64,000 bases of DNA, from assembly GCA_025559845.1 (NCBI GenBank), contig CP048470.1:348001-412000 (forward strand), read 5' to 3'. Under the pieces are notes generated by a model. The model was not told where the DNA came from. It did not search any database and worked only from the letters and a program-made list of their open reading frames with translations. The position numbers and the translations under genes are program-made. Of this stretch, positions 57,197 to 64,000 are shown piece after piece (position 1 is the first letter of the stretch; each line of letters starts with the position of its first letter). Origin of the DNA: Agrobacterium tumefaciens. GTDB taxonomy: Bacteria > Pseudomonadota > Alphaproteobacteria > Rhizobiales > Rhizobiaceae.

Positions 57197-59134
57197 ATGA
57201 CACAAAAGCGCGTGCATTTGGTCTTCAAGACCCATCTCGACATTGGCTTCACCGACCATGCGGAAAAAGTCCGCAAGCAATACCATGAACGTTTCATCCC
57301 GCAGGCGATCGAAACCGCTGCACATTTCTATGCGGAAAACCCAGAGGAACCGCAGTTCATCTGGACGACGGGCGCCTGGCTGATCTGGGATTATCTTAAT
57401 ACCAGGCCAACTTGCGACGTCGCGAAGCTTGAAAAAGCAATCGAACGCGGGCTCATCCGTTGGCACGGCCTGCCATTCACGACCCACACCGAACTCATGT
57501 CACCCGACCTTTTCCGCGCTGGGCTTTCCTATTCGCAGGAACTCGATCGCCGGTTCGCAACGAAAACGATCGCAGCGAAGATGACAGACGTTCCCGGCCA
57601 CACACTCGGTATGGTGCCGTTGCTGGCCGAAGCCGGGATCCGGTTCCTTCACATAGGCGTTAATACGGCCTCGCCGCCGCCAGACGTTCCCGAGACATTT
57701 CGGTGGCGCGCCCCAGGCGGCGATGAAGTGGTTGTCATGTACCAACGCTCATATGGCGAGACATCTTTCCCTGACGGGATGACCGATGGGTTGGGCTTTG
57801 CGCACACGAGCGATAACATTGGCCCTCAGAGCGTTCCGCAGACGGCAGAAACCTATCGCGAGATCAGACACAGGGAGCCTGACGCTCTCATACGCGCGGC
57901 GACCCTTGAAGACTACGGCACGCTGATTTGGCAGGAGCGTGAGCGCTTTCCCGTTATCGACCTCGAACTGGGTGACAGTTGGATACATGGCAGCGCAACC
58001 GACCCACTGAAGATGTCCCGTTTCCTTGCATTGCAGCGCGTATATGATCGCTTCGCCACAGACGGACTCACCGCATCGCGGCTGGCCTTTGGACGCGGCC
58101 TTGCAATGGTGGCCGAGCACACCTGCGGTGTGGACATCAAATCCTATTTGCGCGACGAGAAGGCTTGGTCGCGAAAAGATTTCGAGGCCGCGCGTACGAG
58201 CGACCATCGCTTTACCTACTCCGAAGGCTCCTGGCTGGAACAGCGCACCTATCTCGACCAGGCAATAGCGGCTCTCGACGAAACAGACCGCGCTGAAGCA
58301 AAGGAAGCAATCGCTCAGGTGGCTCCCCCGGCCATGCCTGTGACGCGCGGCACCGAAACTGTTCTAAAGGCAGGGACATGGTCTGCCCAGATCGATCCTG
58401 TCACAGGTGACATCACAACCATCATAACGCCAACAGGCCATCGGATTGAGGGCCTCAACGGTTCGCTGATCGGCTACAGATACGAAAGCTACGACGCCCA
58501 AGACGTTGTACGTCATATGGATACCTATCTCACTCACCAGCAGGAGTGGGCGATCCTCGACCATAACAAGCCCGGACTTGCCGTTTCTGGAGCGGGCCTC
58601 TCAGAGATTTTTATTCCCGAACTTGAAGGCGCGCAGGGCGATAGTCTGGTCGCCTTGATGCCTGCGCGCGCGACAACCGAATTTGGCGCCCCGCCGGCGG
58701 TCTCGCTGCGTCTTTCGCAGGACCAAGATTCTCTCCTCATGACTTTCGTCCTCCACAACAAACCGGCGAACCGAATGCCGGAAGCAAGCTTCCTGTCTTT
58801 CACTCCCAAGTCAAAGGCCGGCTGGGATTTCAAAAAGATGGGCCTTTGGCATGAGGCGGAGAACATCGCAGAAAGTGGTGGCGCTCAACTACAGTCGATA
58901 AGTCTTGCACGCGCAACGTGTTTGAACGGTTCCAAATACATGATCGAGCCTTTAGACACACCACTTGTCGGACCCGCAAGCTGGGATTTCATGACGTTTT
59001 GCAGGACACGTCCGAGCTTCGAAGAAGGCATCCGTTTTAATTTGCACAACAATAAGTGGGGCACCAATTTTCCGATGTGGTGTGAGGGGGACATCCTCGC
59101 GCGGTTCAGGGTCACTGTGATCACCGGCAGCTAA
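57197..59134 (+). CDS. DUF5054 protein with GH38-like N-terminal catalytic domain
   Basis: A 645-residue protein without signal peptide. The N-terminal third resembles the GH38 alpha-mannosidase fold: His13-Asp15 in KTHLDIGFTD correspond to the metal-binding H-x-D, and Asp131 in MTDVPGHTLGMVPLLAEAG corresponds to the metal-binding nucleophile of GH38. The C-terminal half is beta-rich with the DUF5054 pattern (IEGLNGSLIGYRYESYDAQDV, HNNKWGTNFPMW). It is co-transcribed with the LacI regulator. A glycosidase on the imported substrate is likely; linkage and sugar are unknown. Confidence 0.82.
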   Translation: MTQKRVHLVFKTHLDIGFTDHAEKVRKQYHERFIPQAIETAAHFYAENPEEPQFIWTTGAWLIWDYLNTRPTCDVAKLEKAIERGLIRWHGLPFTTHTELMSPDLFRAGLSYSQELDRRFATKTIAAKMTDVPGHTLGMVPLLAEAGIRFLHIGVNTASPPPDVPETFRWRAPGGDEVVVMYQRSYGETSFPDGMTDGLGFAHTSDNIGPQSVPQTAETYREIRHREPDALIRAATLEDYGTLIWQERERFPVIDLELGDSWIHGSATDPLKMSRFLALQRVYDRFATDGLTASRLAFGRGLAMVAEHTCGVDIKSYLRDEKAWSRKDFEAARTSDHRFTYSEGSWLEQRTYLDQAIAALDETDRAEAKEAIAQVAPPAMPVTRGTETVLKAGTWSAQIDPVTGDITTIITPTGHRIEGLNGSLIGYRYESYDAQDVVRHMDTYLTHQQEWAILDHNKPGLAVSGAGLSEIFIPELEGAQGDSLVALMPARATTEFGAPPAVSLRLSQDQDSLLMTFVLHNKPANRMPEASFLSFTPKSKAGWDFKKMGLWHEAENIAESGGAQLQSISLARATCLNGSKYMIEPLDTPLVGPASWDFMTFCRTRPSFEEGIRFNLHNNKWGTNFPMWCEGDILARFRVTVITGS

Positions 59135-59211
59135 TTTGCCCTGGCAATTGACGAAGCGCCACTTACCCGCGGGAAGTGACGGGGGGCTGAATAAGTATTC
59201 GTCCAAGGGTA

Positions 59212-59976
59212 CTAGTGAACGATCTGACTGAGGAAACTTTGGGTGCGAGGATTGGTTGGAGCGTCAAAAAATGCGTCTGGCGTGTTCACCTCTACGACAG
59301 CGCCTTTGTCCATGAACACAACACGGTCTGCGACACGGCGCGCGAAGCCCATTTCATGGGTCACGACGACCATTGTCATTCCCTCTTCAGCGAGCGAGAC
59401 CATGGTTTCAAGGACCTCCTTGACCATCTCCGGGTCAAGGGCTGATGTCGGCTCATCAAAAAGCATGATCTTCGGCGTCATGCACAGAGCTCGAGCGATC
59501 GCGACACGCTGCTGTTGGCCACCAGACAATTGGCCAGGGAACTTCTTAGCCTGTTCCGGGATCCGCACGCGCTCAAGGAACAGCATTCCCCGTTCCTCAG
59601 CTACCTTCCTGGGAAGGCCACGTGCGAGAATTTGCGGCAAGGCACAGTTCTCGAGGACGGTAAGGTGTGGAAACAGATTAAAATGCTGAAACACCATCCC
59701 TACATCGCGGCGGATTGCATCAATGTTTTTCAGGCTTCCGTTGAGCGTGACACCATTGACGGTTATCTCCCCCTTTTGATGTTCCTCAAGATGATTTACG
59801 CATCTGATCAGCGTTGATTTTCCGGATCCCGACGGACCGCATATAACAATTCGCTCACCCGTGCTAACGTTCAGATTGACGTTTCGGAGAACGTGATAGT
59901 TTCCGTACCACTTATCGACATTATGAACATTGATCGCGCTTTCATGATCAGCATGTGCAGTCGGGTCGAGTGACAT
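59212..59976 (-). CDS. aapP: General amino acid ABC ATP-binding protein (AapP-like)
   Basis: A 254-residue ATPase: Walker A GPSGSGKS at residues 47-54, Q-loop [11 protein letters not shown], signature LSGGQQQR, Walker [15 protein letters not shown] and switch His in [10 protein letters not shown]. Its ATG at 59976 overlaps the permease stop by one base (TAATG). It is the last gene of an aapJQMP-ordered operon. The length is the same as that of AapP of Rhizobium leguminosarum within a few residues. Confidence 0.9.
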   Translation of the reverse strand: MSLDPTAHADHESAINVHNVDKWYGNYHVLRNVNLNVSTGERIVICGPSGSGKSTLIRCVNHLEEHQKGEITVNGVTLNGSLKNIDAIRRDVGMVFQHFNLFPHLTVLENCALPQILARGLPRKVAEERGMLFLERVRIPEQAKKFPGQLSGGQQQRVAIARALCMTPKIMLFDEPTSALDPEMVKEVLETMVSLAEEGMTMVVVTHEMGFARRVADRVVFMDKGAVVEVNTPDAFFDAPTNPRTQSFLSQIVH

Positions 59977-61082
59977 TAGCGATAGTCCTTTGCTTTGACG
60001 CGAAGTTCAAGCCATCGCGCGTAATAAGAAATTCCGACGCAGATCGCGAAGTAGATAAGGCCAACAAAAAGATAAGCCTCCGCATAAGGGGCGGGCCAAA
60101 CTGGGTCCATCGCGGCGGATCGTCCCGCGCTCAACATGTCAAAAACCCCGACAATCATCACAAGACTGGTATTTTTCACCATCACGATTGCCGTGTTGGT
60201 GAGAGGCGGAATGACTTTTTGAATAGCCTGCGGCAGCACGATATGCTGAATGGCTTTCCACGCAGGTATTCCAAGCGCTTTTGACGCTTCAACCTGCCCT
60301 GCTGGGATAGCCTGCAATCCACCCCGAATGACTTCTGCCAGATAGGCGGCGGCGAACACTGTTAATGCCGCGAAAGTTCTCCCGAGCTTGTCGATCGTCC
60401 ATGTGGGCGGCAGCAGGAGTGGCAGCAGGATCGATGCGACAAACAGCAAGCCGATGAGTGGCAGTCCACGGATCGTTTCGATGAGACCGATAGAAAGAAA
60501 CTTGGGTATTGGCAGTGACGACCGGCGTCCGAGTGCAAGAAGAACAGCAAAGGGAAAGCCTAAGCCCAAAGACAGAAGCGCCAAAAGAAGGGTAACCGGC
60601 AATCCGCCCCATTGAGACGTGGAGACGAACGGTAATCCCGTAAAACCACCCCACATAAGTCCAAGCATTACGGACACCGCACTCAACCAGGCTCCAATCA
60701 GCTTTCGCCCCCAAATGGAAGGGGAAAGAGAAAGAAGGACCATTACAACGATAAGGCCCATGACAATCATTGGCCGCCATTGCTCTTCCCGCGGATAAAG
60801 TCCGAACAGGATAAATCGCAGCTTAGCGCCGATGAATGCCCAGCATGCGCCTCCCACCCGGCACGTTGCAGGGTCCGCGGTGACCCAGGTGGCGTCGAAT
60901 ACACCCCACTTAAATGCGGGCATTAGAGCGAGAATAACGAGGACTGCACCGACAGTTAGCGCCGCACTCAAAATGTCCCCAAACAAGACCTTGATCATCG
61001 GGATCGGTCTGTCAGGTGGCGCCTTTTGAGGAGGTAGAAGTTCTGTCGACACAAATTTTTGGGAAATAGGCAGACTGTTCAT
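59976..61082 (-). CDS. aapM: General amino acid ABC permease (AapM-like)
   Basis: A 368-residue permease. The long N-terminal part with extra membrane segments and [27 protein letters not shown] is typical of AapM, absent in short HisM-type proteins. The conserved loop is [26 protein letters not shown], followed by [34 protein letters not shown] precedes ATG 61082, and the gene overlaps the AapQ-like gene by four bases. Confidence 0.9.
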   Translation of the reverse strand: MNSLPISQKFVSTELLPPQKAPPDRPIPMIKVLFGDILSAALTVGAVLVILALMPAFKWGVFDATWVTADPATCRVGGACWAFIGAKLRFILFGLYPREEQWRPMIVMGLIVVMVLLSLSPSIWGRKLIGAWLSAVSVMLGLMWGGFTGLPFVSTSQWGGLPVTLLLALLSLGLGFPFAVLLALGRRSSLPIPKFLSIGLIETIRGLPLIGLLFVASILLPLLLPPTWTIDKLGRTFAALTVFAAAYLAEVIRGGLQAIPAGQVEASKALGIPAWKAIQHIVLPQAIQKVIPPLTNTAIVMVKNTSLVMIVGVFDMLSAGRSAAMDPVWPAPYAEAYLFVGLIYFAICVGISYYARWLELRVKAKDYR

Positions 61083-62203
61083 CGCGTCACCAGGGCTACG
61101 TGAGCATTGTACCAGTTCATGAACAACGACACCGCGATACTGATCGTCAGAAAAACTGCCAACAGAATGGAAATGCTCTCTATCGCCTGTCCTGTCTGAT
61201 TTATAACAGTACCAACCACGAGACCCAGCTCAGGGTATCCGACGGCAAGGGCAAGCGTCGTGTTCTTGACCGTCGACAGATACTGGGAGGTCATCGGAGG
61301 AATAATGATGCGGAGTGCCTGCGGAATTATTATACGGAACAAAGTATGCCGCTCCGAAAGACCGAGTGCCCTGCCCGCCTCCCACTGCCCCCGCGAGACC
61401 GCTTCAATCCCACCCCGGATAACTTCGCTGATGAACACCGATGTGTAGATCACAAGGCCCAACATCAGGGCTGCGAACTCAGGCGATAGGCGAAAACCGC
61501 CGACAAAATTGAATCCTCGCAGCTCAGGCAGGCTCACCGACGGCCTGATGAGGAGAACGGTGGCAACCATAACTGCAGCAACTGATCCCAGTTTGACCAA
61601 CGACACCCATTGCACAGGCATAATCCGCCTGAGAAGGGCAAAGCCGACAAGTATCAATCCCGCAAAAAGTAAAAACGTCCCAACCCTCTCTCCAAAAGAT
61701 ATCGATGGAACATAGAGCCCTCTCAGTGAGAGAAATATGCCAGGCAGAGGATTGTACGCGAGGCGCGGAGCAGGAAGTAACGTGGTTGCCAAGGCATACC
61801 AAAACAGCAGTTGTACAATGAGCGGCATGTTTCTCACACCGCCTACGAAGGTCGACGCCATTCGGGATGCGAGAGGGTTATCGGAGAGACGCACCAGCGC
61901 AATGAGAAGACCCGCGACGGTCGATATGACTATTGCAGCCAGCGAGATGGCGGCAGTGTTCGCCACTCCCACGACGTATGCCCATCCGAATGTATCGGAA
62001 GGGTCATAGGGCAAAACACTTTCAGAGATCGGAAAATTTGCCTGACGGTCGAGGTACTCGAACCCGACACGAATTCCGCGAGCGGAAAGATTTTCGGCAG
62101 TGTTCGACCAAAGCCAGAACAGAAGGCTGGCAACCCCCGCAAAAAGCAGGACCTGAAGCGCGATGTTTCTGACGCTACGGTTGTCCCATAGTGTTAACAG
62201 CAT
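61079..62203 (-). CDS. aapQ: General amino acid ABC permease (AapQ-like)
   Basis: A 374-residue permease with an extended N-terminal region (NTAENLSARGIRVGFEYLDRQANFPISE in outline), the AapQ/GltJ hallmark FEYLDRQANFPISE, and the loop RGGIEAVSRGQWEAGRALGLSERH. The motif GGVRNMPLIVQLLFWYALAT is conserved. GGGGAGG lies upstream of ATG 62203. It is slightly shorter than R. leguminosarum AapQ. It forms the channel together with the AapM-like protein. Confidence 0.9.
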   Translation of the reverse strand: MLLTLWDNRSVRNIALQVLLFAGVASLLFWLWSNTAENLSARGIRVGFEYLDRQANFPISESVLPYDPSDTFGWAYVVGVANTAAISLAAIVISTVAGLLIALVRLSDNPLASRMASTFVGGVRNMPLIVQLLFWYALATTLLPAPRLAYNPLPGIFLSLRGLYVPSISFGERVGTFLLFAGLILVGFALLRRIMPVQWVSLVKLGSVAAVMVATVLLIRPSVSLPELRGFNFVGGFRLSPEFAALMLGLVIYTSVFISEVIRGGIEAVSRGQWEAGRALGLSERHTLFRIIIPQALRIIIPPMTSQYLSTVKNTTLALAVGYPELGLVVGTVINQTGQAIESISILLAVFLTISIAVSLFMNWYNAHVALVTR

Positions 62204-62219
62204 ACCAGCCTCCCCTGCC

Positions 62220-63245
62220 TTACTGGAACGCCAGTGGGAACATCAGGCCGCCGTCAGAAAACAGCCGGTTTGCACCTCGCTCGAGCTTGAGAGGACTGTC
62301 CTTACCGACGTTGCGGTCAAACATTTCGCCGTAGTTGCCGAGTTGGATCACGATATTTGCTGCAAATTTCTCGTCCAGGCCAAGGGCGGCCCCATTGCCC
62401 GGCTCAATGCCAAGAAAGCGCTTCACTCTAGGATCCTCAGATTTTTCCATCTCGGAGACATTTCCTTGGCGAATGCCGAGTTGCTCTCCCGCGATGAGCG
62501 CCTGGATCGACCAGTTGACGATATCCAGCCATTGGTCGTCGCCATGACGAACAGCAGGGGTTAGGGCATCCATAAATCGCGTCGCAGGAAAGATGACATA
62601 ATCATCGGGATTTTTTGCGGAGGTTGCCCGGATAGAGGCTAGCGCGGCAGCATCGGTGATGAGGGCGTCGCAACGACCGGAAAAAAACGCCTGGCTGACA
62701 GCAGAACTGTTTTCGAAGACAACCGCATTCAGCCCAAGATTGTGTTCCTTGGAAACATCGTTTGCGACGACTTCAGTTGTCGAGCCCGTCTGAACGCAGA
62801 CGGACGCCCCAGACATATCTTCAACCTTTGTCACACCGAGAGCCTTGGGCATCATGAAGCCGGTAAACTCGTAGTAATTTGGTGTCGTGAAATTGAGGCC
62901 GTTCGCATCACGCCGCAATGTCCATGTGAAAGTACGCGGCAGAATATCAATTTCTCCCGTTTGCAAAGCCGGGACACGTTGCTGACCACTAAGCGGGACG
63001 AACTCCACTTTGTCTTTGTCATTGAATATCGCAACGGCCACCGCTCGGCAGGTCTCAACGTCGAGGCCCCGCCAGTAACCCTTTTCGTCGGGGGCACCAA
63101 AGCCGACCGTACCCTGACTCGAGGCGCATTTAAGGAAGCCGCGCGCCTTGACTGCATCAAGCGTTGGTCCAGACAGCGCCGGAGATATTCCGGCGACAAG
63201 GAAAGTTGACAGCGCAATGCTCATTACCAGTGTGCTCGACCGCAT
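62220..63245 (-). CDS. aapJ: General amino acid ABC substrate-binding protein (AapJ-like)
   Basis: A 341-residue periplasmic protein with signal peptide MRSSTLVMSIALSTFLVAGI ending near ALS-GP. The family signature is LKCASSQGTVGFGAPDEKG, later SVCVQTGSTTEVVANDVS and FLGIEPGNGAALGLDEKFAANIVIQLGNYGEMFDRN, all typical of AapJ. Length equals that of AapJ. GGGGAACAAA precedes the ATG. AapJ-type systems accept a broad range of L-amino acids; this may be a paralogue with narrower use. Confidence 0.9.
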   Translation of the reverse strand: MRSSTLVMSIALSTFLVAGISPALSGPTLDAVKARGFLKCASSQGTVGFGAPDEKGYWRGLDVETCRAVAVAIFNDKDKVEFVPLSGQQRVPALQTGEIDILPRTFTWTLRRDANGLNFTTPNYYEFTGFMMPKALGVTKVEDMSGASVCVQTGSTTEVVANDVSKEHNLGLNAVVFENSSAVSQAFFSGRCDALITDAAALASIRATSAKNPDDYVIFPATRFMDALTPAVRHGDDQWLDIVNWSIQALIAGEQLGIRQGNVSEMEKSEDPRVKRFLGIEPGNGAALGLDEKFAANIVIQLGNYGEMFDRNVGKDSPLKLERGANRLFSDGGLMFPLAFQ

Positions 63246-63284
63246 TTTGTTCCCCTATTTATGAATGTTGCGAATTCGATTTGA

Positions 63285-64000
63285 TTAGTTTGCAAGCCCG
63301 ACTGTGCTGTTCTTGGTTCGATCAACGATGTCGGCGAAGAAGGCTTCGATGTCTGCCTGCAGATCCGCTGGATCTTCGAGACCAACGCTGATACGCAAAA
63401 CCAAGTCGTCTGTGAGCCACTCTGTGGCACTGCGGTTTTGGCGGACCGGCATGGGTGCGATTAGGCTTCTCGTTCCACCCCAGGATGCTCCGATGGCGAT
63501 CGTTTTGAGAACATCGAGTGCTGCAGCCATGTGTGGGACAGCCTCAGACTTCAACACGACGGAGAACACACCGCTTGCACCAAGGAAGTCGCGTTTCCAG
63601 ATATCGTGGCCCTGCGATCCAGGGATAGATGGGTAAAGGACCCGTTCGACGAGCGGATGACGCTCGATCCACACGATCAACTTCTCTGCACCATCTCGTG
63701 CGTGCTTGAGACGGACGCCCAGCGTCTCCATGCCCCGAAGTACCAACGACGCATCGTCGGGAGAAACGCCGATCCCAAACCGGCCGAGCGTCGTGCGAAC
63801 CGGAGCGATGAGGTCGTCTGTCCGAACAGTGACCGAACCCATGAGAAGATCGGAATGACCTGAGATATACTTGGTCAGAGCTTCGGTCACGATATCAGCA
63901 CCAAGCGTCAGGGGCTTGTAGTTCAGTGGCGTTGCCCAGGTGTTGTCACATCCGACGAGCGCACCATATTTGTGGGCAATCGACGCGATTGCCGGAAGAT
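63285..64000 (-). CDS. metC: Cystathionine beta-lyase (MetC), N-terminus beyond the right edge
   Basis: The C-terminal 237 residues of a PLP-dependent gamma-family enzyme are visible; whole proteins are about 390 residues. They start GALVGCDNTWATPLNYKPL with the PLP-stacking and Asp region, then TEALTKYISGHSDLLMGSV holds the lysine that binds PLP, and the last part RISVGLEDPADLQADIEAFF is the usual C-terminus. The stop lies 39 bases upstream of aapJ on the same strand, so the two may be co-transcribed. It splits cystathionine to homocysteine, pyruvate and ammonia. Confidence 0.9.
   Translation of the reverse strand, partial: LPAIASIAHKYGALVGCDNTWATPLNYKPLTLGADIVTEALTKYISGHSDLLMGSVTVRTDDLIAPVRTTLGRFGIGVSPDDASLVLRGMETLGVRLKHARDGAEKLIVWIERHPLVERVLYPSIPGSQGHDIWKRDFLGASGVFSVVLKSEAVPHMAAALDVLKTIAIGASWGGTRSLIAPMPVRQNRSATEWLTDDLVLRISVGLEDPADLQADIEAFFADIVDRTKNSTVGLAN

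Overview
The window looks like an accessory or secondary-chromosome region of a Rhizobiaceae alphaproteobacterium, most likely an Agrobacterium/Rhizobium relative. The reasons are the pcaQ-pcaDCHGB and pobR-pobA arrangement, an IolC-DUF2090 fusion, an RpiR-type iol regulator, a metC-aapJQMP-like cluster, and DUF1127 and BA14K small proteins. I saw no rRNA, tRNA, CRISPR array, insertion sequence, phage gene or replication origin. Coding density is high, and almost everything is small-molecule uptake and catabolism: parts of nine ABC importers and eight transcription regulators.

Layout, left to right. 1-726: start of a branched-chain-type (HAAT) binding protein, cut by the left edge. 1017-1169: DUF1127 small protein. 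1346-8112 (minus): arabinoside unit with an ArsR-like regulator, a GH51 arabinofuranosidase and a CUT1 sugar ABC importer, with a perfect inverted repeat at the promoter. 8255-14188: LacI-controlled unit with an amino-acid-type binding protein, a fused permease-ATPase, a Gfo/Idh/MocA dehydrogenase and a DadA-like FAD oxidase, probably for an amine-sugar conjugate. 14231-15307: BA14K protein and a stand-alone acyl carrier protein. 15330-22200: 4-hydroxybenzoate to protocatechuate to beta-ketoadipate genes (pobR, pobA, pcaQ, pcaDCHGB). 22567-29637: quinate/shikimate unit (PAAT importer, quinate/shikimate dehydrogenase, dehydroquinase, TetR repressor, dehydroshikimate dehydratase), which delivers protocatechuate to the adjacent pca genes. 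29797-34383: a complete HAAT importer of unknown substrate. 34505-46772: myo-inositol regulon (iolR, iolCDEB, a Gfo/Idh dehydrogenase, a TIM-barrel isomerase and a CUT2 importer). 47403-49695: cystine-type importer. 50165-59134: LacI-controlled unit with a CUT1 importer, a cytoplasmic PHP-domain CehA-like hydrolase and a GH38-like DUF5054 protein, substrate unknown. 59212-64000: general amino acid importer (aap-like) behind a truncated metC.

How it fits together. 4-hydroxybenzoate (PobA) and quinate/shikimate (dehydrogenase, AroQ, QuiC) both converge on protocatechuate, which PcaHG, PcaB, PcaC and PcaD convert to beta-ketoadipate. Repeated candidate operators tie genes into regulons: an AACYAAYTRGTACA element in front of both quinate transcription units, a TAGAAT-N6-TCCA-like element in front of iolR, iolC and the CUT2 binding-protein gene, and paired LacI-type operators at two divergent promoters. 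The two LacI units are the best candidates for undescribed catabolic systems.
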